A stretch of DNA of 22,097 nucleotides from JAICLL01 sp035252155 (GTDB taxonomy: Bacteria; Planctomycetota; Planctomycetia; Pirellulales; JAICIG01): the NCBI GenBank assembly GCA_035252155.1, contig DATFDL010000298.1:1-22097 (forward strand), given 5' to 3'. Below are positions 15,806-22,097 of this stretch, piece after piece. The translations under genes and the position numbers were made by a program. The notes beneath the pieces are model-generated. The model was given only the letters and a program-made list of their open reading frames with translations. It had not been told where the DNA came from and searched no databases. The number at the start of each line of letters is the position of its first letter. Positions within the stretch are counted from its first letter, which is position 1.

Positions 15806-16486
15806 ATGCGTTCACGTGCTGCCGCTGCGCGAGAAATGAACGAAGTCGCCTACCGCGGTTGGTTTCGCAGCGATGTGGACCCGATGGAGCTGCTCCGTGC
15901 CTTTCCCGCGCTTCGCTTAAAAGATGGGTATGTGCTGAGGGCATACCGATGGTACGATAGTGGAAATGGCGGCGGCAGAGTCTGGATTATGCCGCACGGC
16001 GCAGCGTTTCCCGACCCGACAAGGTCTCCCTGGAGATGGCCAAGGGGAATGTTGCTGCTTCCCCCGAAACCAGCTCAGGCAGACGCCGACGTGATGCGGT
16101 TCATCGAGGGGGACGGGTCGGCGCTCTCCTATCTATCTGCGTCGCTGTTCGCAAGGGACCTTTCTGAGTTTGGTGCGATGTGGCACCGAGAGTATTGGTC
16201 GACTTGCACGGTAATAGGCGAAGATCCTTGGCAGAAACCTCAAACCAGCGAATCATGGTGGCCGTCGAGCGATCGCTTGCGTTGGCGGTGGCGGGAGCCG
16301 GAGCCGGCAAATTGGTCCCCCACTGTCGAATTCCACGGAAACTACGTCAAGGTTATCTTGCGGATTTATTGCGGCTGCGGTAACGAGTCGCTCGTTGAAT
16401 CAATTGACGTGTACAAGCGCGGCGGGTACTCGTTTAAGCGACGAGAGAGGATACTCGGTTACGGTCCGATAAGCGCGATGTTTTGA
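15806..16486 (+). CDS. Hypothetical protein, possible immunity-type neighbour of the HELTH fragment
   Basis: I do not recognise this 226-residue protein. It is soluble, rich in Trp, Arg and Pro in its middle (WPSSDRLRWRWREPEPANW), with no signal peptide or membrane helix, and ends in a beta-like segment with CGCGNES and KRRERILGYGP. The start ATG at 15806 has GAGGA (15791-15795) upstream at a rather long distance; an in-frame start at 15710 would overlap the preceding fragment. It begins 40 bases after that fragment's likely stop codon on the same strand, the arrangement usual for immunity genes behind polymorphic toxin ends. By eye its codon use is less GC-biased than the housekeeping genes, which fits transfer. 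It could equally be an unrelated orphan. Confidence 0.5.
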   Translation: MRSRAAAAREMNEVAYRGWFRSDVDPMELLRAFPALRLKDGYVLRAYRWYDSGNGGGRVWIMPHGAAFPDPTRSPWRWPRGMLLLPPKPAQADADVMRFIEGDGSALSYLSASLFARDLSEFGAMWHREYWSTCTVIGEDPWQKPQTSESWWPSSDRLRWRWREPEPANWSPTVEFHGNYVKVILRIYCGCGNESLVESIDVYKRGGYSFKRRERILGYGPISAMF

Positions 16487-16624
16487 GGGGGGGAAGCTTA
16501 ATGGGACCGGTCTAAATTCGGCAATCCACGTGAGGTGTGACGCGGACATTCGACAGCGGCAATGCGGGCAGTAGCGTTGGAACGGGTTCGCGGCGCACGG
16601 GGGCAGAAAAGGGGCAGAAAAGAG

Positions 16625-16646
16625 AAAAGGTGTCAGGAACCTTTTT
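16625..16646 (+). repeat. Left REP-like end of the transposase element
   Basis: AAAAGGTGTCAGGAACC followed by a T-run. It also contains GTGTCA, which pairs with TGACAC at 16649-16654 to make a small local hairpin absent from the right end. Confidence 0.85.
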
Positions 16647-16684
16647 GTTGACACGAAGATCGACGGTTGGTATCTTTGGGGCGT

Positions 16685-17380
16685 ATGGGAAGGCCACACC
16701 GAGCGGCAGAGGGCGGATATGTGTACCACGTCCTCAACCGTGGGAATGCGCGGATGGATTTGTTTCGCGATGATGCCGACTACGACGCGTTCGAAAAGAT
16801 TCTGGCCGAGGCGGTCAAACGCGACGAAACGCGGCTGTTGGCGTACTGCCTCACGCGCAATCACTGGCACCTGCTGGTCTGGCCTCGCGAAGACGGCGAA
16901 CTTTCGCGGTTCGTCGCTTGGCTGACGCTGACCGATACCCAGCGCTGGCACGCCCATCGGCACTCGATCGGCTACGGGCACGTCTACCAAGGAAGGTTCA
17001 AATCATTTCCCGTTGAGGAAGATGACCACTTCTGCACGGTCGCGCGATATGTCGAGCGGAATGCGTTGCGCGCGAACTTGCTGCGTCGAGCGGAGGCCTG
17101 GCGATGGTCTAGCCTTTTCCGATGGCTTCACGGACCTGCCGAGGAAAAGCCAGCGCTCGCCTCGTGGCCGCTGCCTCGCAAAGCGGGCTGGGTTGAACAC
17201 GTCAACAGTCCGCTGAGCGACGCCGAGCTGTCGGCGATACGTCGAAGCGTTGATCGCGGCAGTCCCTTTGGCAGCGAGTCCTGGAGCGAGAGGACGATTC
17301 GTCGTCTCGGTCTGGAATCGACGATTCGTCCACGCGGCCGGCCGCGAAAGCAGCCGCTATCAGGCGAAAAAGGTTCCTGA
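16685..17380 (+). CDS. REP-associated Y1 (HUH) transposase
   Basis: A 231-residue single-strand DNA transposase of the TnpA-REP/RAYT branch of the IS200 group. It has the N-terminal GGYVYHVLNRGN (10-21), the HUH motif as His60-Trp-His62 within TRNHWHLLVWPRE, LTLTDTQRWHAHRHS, the typical YQGRFKSFPVEEDDH (101-115), and the probable catalytic Tyr122 in ARYVERNALRANL. The C-terminal RGRPRK tail (217-222) is basic. The start is ATG at 16685; an in-frame TTG at 16667 is less likely. Its last codons (Glu-Lys-Gly-Ser-stop) are read from the right terminal repeat, so the TGA lies inside the element end. The length is normal for the family and the frame is intact, so it may be active. REP/RAYT pairs are usually treated as domesticated rather than freely mobile. 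Confidence 0.92.
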   Translation: MGRPHRAAEGGYVYHVLNRGNARMDLFRDDADYDAFEKILAEAVKRDETRLLAYCLTRNHWHLLVWPREDGELSRFVAWLTLTDTQRWHAHRHSIGYGHVYQGRFKSFPVEEDDHFCTVARYVERNALRANLLRRAEAWRWSSLFRWLHGPAEEKPALASWPLPRKAGWVEHVNSPLSDAELSAIRRSVDRGSPFGSESWSERTIRRLGLESTIRPRGRPRKQPLSGEKGS

Positions 17381-17388
17381 CACCTTTT
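17367..17388 (-). repeat. Right REP-like end, overlapping the transposase stop codon
   Basis: Exact reverse complement of 16625-16646. The transposase stop TGA (17378-17380) falls inside GGTTCCTGACACC. Confidence 0.85.
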
Positions 17389-17441
17389 ATCCCTTTCGCC
17401 TTGGAGCACCGACACCGAGGCGGGCGCGAAAAGCCGATCTG

Positions 17442-17511
17442 CACGGCGTCCGTCGCAGCGAACCGCGCCTGTGTCTATTGCGATCTCACTCGCGCTGCGA
17501 CGGATGCCGTG
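17442..17511. repeat. 19-bp inverted repeat with 32-bp spacer
   Basis: Arms 17442-17460 and 17493-17511 pair at 18 of 19 positions (core CCGTCGCAGCG/CGCTGCGACGG). It lies between the transposase element and the ROK gene promoter. No T-run follows, so it is probably another dispersed palindrome. The gap 17389-17698 otherwise holds only the promoter and the repeat listed next. Confidence 0.75.
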
Positions 17512-17575
17512 GTACCCCAGGCACATCCTTCCATCCCTTAATCCACAATCCCTGACCGACAGAGAATTTGCGGAA

Positions 17576-17604
17576 TTGCCCCGTTTGCCCGCAACTTCTA
17601 TACT
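17576..17604 (+). promoter_or_regulatory. Candidate sigma70-type promoter of the ROK kinase gene
   Basis: TTGCCC (17576-17581), a 17-base spacer, then TATACT (17599-17604): four of six and five of six consensus matches with ideal spacing. It lies 94 bases before the ATG at 17699, leaving a leader that contains the palindrome at 17623-17665. Confidence 0.45.
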
Positions 17605-17622
17605 TGGCCGATTGTCGCTGCA

Positions 17623-17665
17623 CGTGTCACCCTCGCCCGGTTTTTGACAGGGTGGGGGAGACACG
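17623..17665. repeat. Imperfect palindrome GTGTCACCC.../...GGGAGACAC (family E)
   Basis: The 16-base ends pair at about 13 positions around the centre GGTTTTTGACAGGG. It would lie in the 5' leader of the ROK gene transcript if the promoter at 17576 is used. Confidence 0.55.
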
Positions 17666-17698
17666 TTTCTCCACGTCGCTTTCCCCCCTGCGTCGGCT

Positions 17699-18739
17699 AT
17701 GTCGATCTCGCGGCTGCTCGAACCGCCTAGCGATGCCCGGCCGCCGTTTTTTGCCGGCGTCGATGTGGGCGGCACGAGCATTAAAGTGGGGCTGGTAGAC
17801 GACTTGGGGCGGCCGCTGGCCTTTGTCGCTCTGCCGACCGAAACCAGCCGTGGCCCCGAAGACGGCGCGAGACGAATGGGACAGGCCGTGCTTGAGGTGA
17901 TTGCCCAAGGGGGCATGACGCCCGCTCAAATCGCTGGGGTCGGGTTAGGGACGCCTGGCACTATGGATATACCCGCCGGCATGCTGCTCGACCCGCCAAA
18001 TCTGCCGGGCTGGCTCGACTTTCCCATCCGCGATCGGTTGAGCCACCACTGCGGCCTGCCGGTCAGCTTTACCAACGACGCCGCGGCGGCAGCCTACGGC
18101 GAGTACTGGGTGGGCAGCGGCCGGGGTCTGCCAAGCATGGTGCTGCTGACGCTGGGCACCGGAATCGGCGGCGGGATTATTGTCAAAGATTCTTCGATCG
18201 ACGGCGAACACAGCCACGGGGCCGAGTGCGGGCATATAATTATCGACTGCCGCGATGATGCGCGGATCTGTTCGTGCGGGCGGTCTGGGCATCTCGAGGC
18301 CTACGCCAGCGCCTTGGCGGTTATCCGCCGGACCCAGGAAGCGCTGGCGGTCGGCCGAGCAAGTTCGCTCGCACGCCGTTTGGCCGAGGGAGCCGCACTG
18401 TCGCCGCTGATCTTGGCCGAAGAGGCCGAGGCGGGCGATGCCTTGTCGCTGGAGATTGTGCTCGACACGGCCCGGTATTTGGGCATCGGAATTGTAAGCT
18501 TAATGCACACGATCGACCCCAGCGGTGTCGTGCTGGGCGGGGCGATGAATTTCGGCGGCAACGCCACGGAACTGGGGCGTCGGTTTATTGAGCGCGTGCG
18601 CGAAGAGGTCGTCCGACGAGCGTTTCCGGTGTTGTCGCAGGGCACGCCCATTGAGTACGCGGTGCTCGGCGGCGACGCCGGGTTCATTGGCGCCGCCGGC
18701 ATCGCCAGGGCCGAGGCAGGACGGCGACGAGATCTGTAG
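17699..18739 (+). CDS. ROK-family sugar kinase (glucokinase-like)
   Basis: A 346-residue ATP-dependent sugar kinase. Visible are the phosphate-binding GVDVGGTSIKVGLVD (20-34), GLGTPGTMD, TNDAAAAAYGEYW with catalytic Asp127, LTLGTGIGGGII (150-161), and the ROK zinc site: ECGH (His179), CSCG (Cys191, Cys193), then GHLEAYAS where most ROK proteins have GC, so the third cysteine is replaced by His198. Bacterial glucokinases of this group phosphorylate glucose or N-acetyl sugars at C6; the lack of an N-terminal helix-turn-helix makes it an enzyme rather than a ROK repressor. The substrate cannot be told. The start is ATG at 17699, without a clear Shine-Dalgarno sequence. lepA follows after 78 bases on the same strand, with dispersed repeats in between. 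Confidence 0.9.
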   Translation: MSISRLLEPPSDARPPFFAGVDVGGTSIKVGLVDDLGRPLAFVALPTETSRGPEDGARRMGQAVLEVIAQGGMTPAQIAGVGLGTPGTMDIPAGMLLDPPNLPGWLDFPIRDRLSHHCGLPVSFTNDAAAAAYGEYWVGSGRGLPSMVLLTLGTGIGGGIIVKDSSIDGEHSHGAECGHIIIDCRDDARICSCGRSGHLEAYASALAVIRRTQEALAVGRASSLARRLAEGAALSPLILAEEAEAGDALSLEIVLDTARYLGIGIVSLMHTIDPSGVVLGGAMNFGGNATELGRRFIERVREEVVRRAFPVLSQGTPIEYAVLGGDAGFIGAAGIARAEAGRRRDL

Positions 18740-18797
18740 GGAACGCCGTCCGTAGTGTTCGGCCTTCCAAGGAGACGGCCTGGAAGGCCATCCTCCG
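18736..18797. repeat. Composite repeat between the ROK gene and lepA
   Basis: It starts with GTAGGGAACGCC, a degenerate family A unit with GTGTTC as its other half, overlapping the ROK stop codon. It continues with a hairpin GGCCTTCCA/TGGAAGGCC (18761-18769 with 18781-18789). The segment 18773-18797 is family B copy 2, the exact reverse complement of 2568-2592. Confidence 0.8.
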
Positions 18798-18817
18798 CGA
18801 GAAAAGAGAGACCAAAC

Positions 18818-20626
<1,809 letters not shown>

Positions 20627-20638
20627 TCAACAGAAGCA

Positions 20639-20742
20639 TTTGAACAGAAGGTAACGAAGGAAACGAAGAAAGAGAGGTTAGAGAATCGCTGCGTTTGAGC
20701 ATCCTTTCTCTCCTTTGTTTTCTTCGTTACCTTCTGTTCAAA
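20639..20742. repeat. Left inverted repeat of the GxxExxY cassette
   Basis: A 21-bp perfect stem continued by an imperfect A/G-rich stem inward, loop about 40-60 bases. It starts 12 bases after the lepA stop codon and may also work as its terminator, because the right arm is followed by an A-run on the plus strand. Confidence 0.85.
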
Positions 20743-20743
20743 A

Positions 20744-20749
20744 AAGGAG
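20744..20749 (+). promoter_or_regulatory. Strong ribosome binding site AAGGAG before ATG 20758
   Basis: AAGGAG lies eight bases before ATG at 20758. That ATG opens only ten codons (MHPNFERLID) before TGA at 20788, in a different frame from the GxxExxY protein, which points to a lost base rather than to the TTG at 20787 as the native start. Confidence 0.65.
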
Positions 20750-20786
20750 CGGTCTCGATGCACCCAAATTTTGAAAGGCTGATCGA

Positions 20787-21161
20787 TTGAGCCGGGACGC
20801 AATCGGGGCGGCGATTGAGGTGCATCGGATCTTGGGGCCGGGATTGCTGGAGAGCATCTACGAGAAATGCTTGCAGCGCGAATTCGAGCTTCGCGGCATA
20901 CCCGTGTTGAATCAGGAGCACGTACAGATCACCTATAAGGGCGTAAGCTTCACCGAAGAACTGCGGTTCGATTTGCTGGTCGACGGCGCTTTGCTGCTGG
21001 AGGTCAAGGCCGTGCAGGACGTGGCGCCGGTCCACAAAGCGCAGTTGCTGAGCTACATGAAGCTGCTCAACGTGCCGCTTGGGCTCGTATTGAACTTCCA
21101 TGAAATCAAGCTGGTGGACGGCATTTCTCGGTTGATCCTCCCCGGCGCGAACGAGAGATAA
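20787..21161 (+). CDS. GxxExxY protein (PD-(D/E)xK nuclease-like), probably frameshifted at its start
   Basis: A 124-residue protein with the family signature G-L-L-E-S-I-Y at 19-25. LRFDLLVDGALLLEVKAVQ (59-77) supplies Asp62 and Glu72-x-Lys74, the layout of a PD-(D/E)xK active site, and PVHKAQLLSYMKLLN (81-95) and LGLVLNFHEIKLVDGISR complete the usual domain. The biochemical role of the family is unsettled. From TTG 20787 the first residues (SRDAIGAAIEVHR) fit, but the family normally has about ten more. Those residues, MHPNFERLID, are encoded from ATG 20758 one frame away behind a strong ribosome binding site; one extra T after GAT (20784-20787) would join them. So the gene is probably disrupted, or reads by frameshift or re-initiation at the overlapping TTGA. 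Confidence 0.85.
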   Translation: MSRDAIGAAIEVHRILGPGLLESIYEKCLQREFELRGIPVLNQEHVQITYKGVSFTEELRFDLLVDGALLLEVKAVQDVAPVHKAQLLSYMKLLNVPLGLVLNFHEIKLVDGISRLILPGANER

Positions 21162-21198
21162 ACCATCCAGGATTGTGGAATTCCGAAGGGCGGCGGAT

Positions 21199-21307
21199 TT
21201 GAACAGACGGCAACCAAGAAAACGAAGACAAGGACGAATGAGAAAATAGCCGGCCGAGGCAATCATTCTTTTTTCTTCCTTCGTTGTCTTCGTCTCCTTC
21301 TGTTCAA
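21199..21307. repeat. Right inverted repeat of the GxxExxY cassette
   Basis: Arms 21199-21231 and 21275-21307, about 25 of 33 paired. The sequence resembles the left repeat but is more diverged. It lies 37 bases downstream of the GxxExxY stop codon and 63 bases upstream of lepB. Confidence 0.75.
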
Positions 21308-21339
21308 TTCTTCGTCTTCTGTTTCGTAAGCCGTGTTTC

Positions 21340-21364
21340 TTGACTTGCGTAGATTCGCTATACT
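21340..21364 (+). promoter_or_regulatory. Possible promoter immediately upstream of lepB
   Basis: TTGACT (21340-21345) and TATACT (21359-21364) are good boxes but only 13 bases apart, too close for a standard promoter. If TATACT is a real -10, transcription would begin at or next to the ATG at 21371, giving a leaderless mRNA; no Shine-Dalgarno sequence is seen there. Confidence 0.3.
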
Positions 21365-21370
21365 AACGAC

Positions 21371-22097
21371 ATGGGAAAAAAGAACCCCGCCAAGCCGGTG
21401 AAGGAAGAAGCCGTCAAGCAGCCGGCCAAGGATGGGCTGCGCGAGACAATCGAGTCGGTGGCGATCGCCTTTATTCTGGCGTTTTTGTTCCGCACGTTCG
21501 AGGCCGAGGCGTTTGTCATTCCGACCGGTTCGATGGCCCCCACGCTGATGGGCCGCCACAAGGACCTGGTCTGCAAGAACTGCCGATTTCCATATCGCGT
21601 CAGCGCCAGCGTCGAGGAGCCTCAGGATGGCAGCGTGGGACCCGACGTGGTCTCAGCCGTTTGTCCGCAGTGTGGCTATCAGATGCAGTTCGGTCCCAAG
21701 GGTCTCGACGCCAACGAGCCGCACGCGTCGTACCGGGGCGATCGGATCATCGTGGCCAAGTATCCCTACGAGTTTGCCGATCCCCGCCGCTTCGACGTCG
21801 CCGTATTCAAAAACCCGAATAAGGCGAAGGAAAACTACATCAAGCGGGTGGTCGGACTACCCAACGAGACTTTGGTGATTTGCCAGGGCGATATTTTCAC
21901 CACCACCGACGGCTTGGACGGCGTTCGGCTCGACGCCGAGATCGTGAATCAACTGCAGCGCGCGGGGCAGCTCGTGATCGCCCGCAAGCCGCCCGCCAAA
22001 GTCGAGGCGATGCTGCAAGTGGTGCACGATAATAATTATCAGGCCCCGCGTATGCCGGCGCGCTGGTGGCCCGACCGCGCCGCCGAGGAACATTGGA
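21371..22097 (+). CDS. lepB: Signal peptidase I with zinc-ribbon insertion (partial, runs off the window)
   Basis: The first 242 residues of a membrane serine protease that removes signal peptides from exported proteins. A Lys-rich N terminus is followed by one membrane helix (about 28-41), then FVIPTGSMAPTL (48-59) with nucleophile Ser54, and YIKRVVGLPNE (156-166) with general base Lys158. Between these, Cys68-x-x-Cys71 and Cys98-x-x-Cys101 form a zinc-ribbon-like insertion of roughly 40 residues absent from E. coli LepB. YRGDRIIVAKYPY (121-133) is the usual strand before the Lys motif. A further insertion of unknown nature (about 172-242) follows the Lys motif; the C-terminal signature box should lie beyond the window end. 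lepA-lepB proximity supports the call. Confidence 0.93.
   Translation, partial: MGKKNPAKPVKEEAVKQPAKDGLRETIESVAIAFILAFLFRTFEAEAFVIPTGSMAPTLMGRHKDLVCKNCRFPYRVSASVEEPQDGSVGPDVVSAVCPQCGYQMQFGPKGLDANEPHASYRGDRIIVAKYPYEFADPRRFDVAVFKNPNKAKENYIKRVVGLPNETLVICQGDIFTTTDGLDGVRLDAEIVNQLQRAGQLVIARKPPAKVEAMLQVVHDNNYQAPRMPARWWPDRAAEEHW

Larger units (their letters stand above)
16625..17388. mobile_element. REP/RAYT element with exact 22-bp terminal inverted repeats
   Basis: The ends 16625-16646 and 17367-17388 (core GGTGTCAGGAACC) are perfect reverse complements over 22 bp and enclose one Y1 transposase gene. Solo and paired copies of the same motif lie at 15114-15212. This is the layout of REP-associated tyrosine transposases, which mobilise or maintain their cognate palindromes. 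Confidence 0.85.
20639..21307. mobile_element. GxxExxY cassette flanked by two related inverted repeats
   Basis: Left hairpin: 21-bp perfect arms 20639-20659 and 20722-20742 (core GAACAGAAGGTAACGAAG). Right hairpin: arms 21199-21231 and 21275-21307 pair at about 25 of 33 positions and share the TTGAACAGA-GG and GAAAACGAAG parts of the left one. Between them is a single gene. The whole lies between lepA and lepB. That it is a mobile unit is inference; no transposase or target-site duplication was found. Confidence 0.5.

Noticed and set aside
18755..18817. ATG-initiated N-terminal extension of LepA
   Set aside because: It translates the dispersed repeat; starting at TTG 18818 gives the normal family length and N terminus.

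Overview
The window looks like a high-GC chromosome segment from a planctomycete, most likely of the Pirellulales type. The grounds are a signal peptidase I carrying a CxxC...CxxC zinc-ribbon insertion, a diverged LarA-like/YgfZ-like gene pair, an RNase Y/YmdB pair, a planctomycete-style REP-associated transposase, and many short palindromes in the gaps between genes. The taxonomic call is inference; no rRNA gene is present.

Layout. 1-1058: end of an unseen gene, then an ABC-2 type permease. 1154-2557: a two-gene unit of a MoaD/ThiS-like sulfur-carrier/ubiquitin-like protein and a six-Asp-box beta-propeller. 2606-4369 (minus): a secreted amidase-signature enzyme interrupted by one in-frame TAG. 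4615-6835: a LarA-like (DUF2088) protein and a YgfZ/GcvT-fold protein. 7067-9612 (minus): RNase Y followed by the YmdB phosphodiesterase. 10290-11414: tilS. 11533-14196 (minus): FtsK/SpoIIIE translocase with a long acidic tail. 14197-17698: an accessory island with no housekeeping genes, holding dispersed repeats, a decayed toxin-like fragment with an HELTH motif and a possible immunity-type neighbour, and a complete REP/RAYT element bounded by exact 22-bp inverted repeats. 17699-20626: ROK sugar kinase and the translation factor LepA. 20639-21307: a small cassette encoding a GxxExxY (PD-(D/E)xK-like) protein between two related inverted repeats. 21371-end: signal peptidase I, cut by the window edge.

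How the parts work together. RNase Y and YmdB form the known RNA-turnover/signalling pair. TilS and LepA serve translation, FtsK chromosome segregation, and LepB protein export. lepA and lepB are neighbours in many bacteria; here the GxxExxY cassette sits exactly between them, which suggests insertion into an older lepA-lepB arrangement.

The most notable signals are the repeats. At least seven palindrome families can be seen. All three convergent gene junctions carry one, and two families enclose a protein gene (RAYT and GxxExxY). One 25-bp repeat occurs identically in opposite orientation 16 kb apart. Three genes look broken by small lesions: the amidase (nonsense), the toxin-like fragment (frameshift) and the GxxExxY gene (frameshift just after a well-placed ribosome binding site). 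These could be real decay or assembly errors, and resequencing would settle it.
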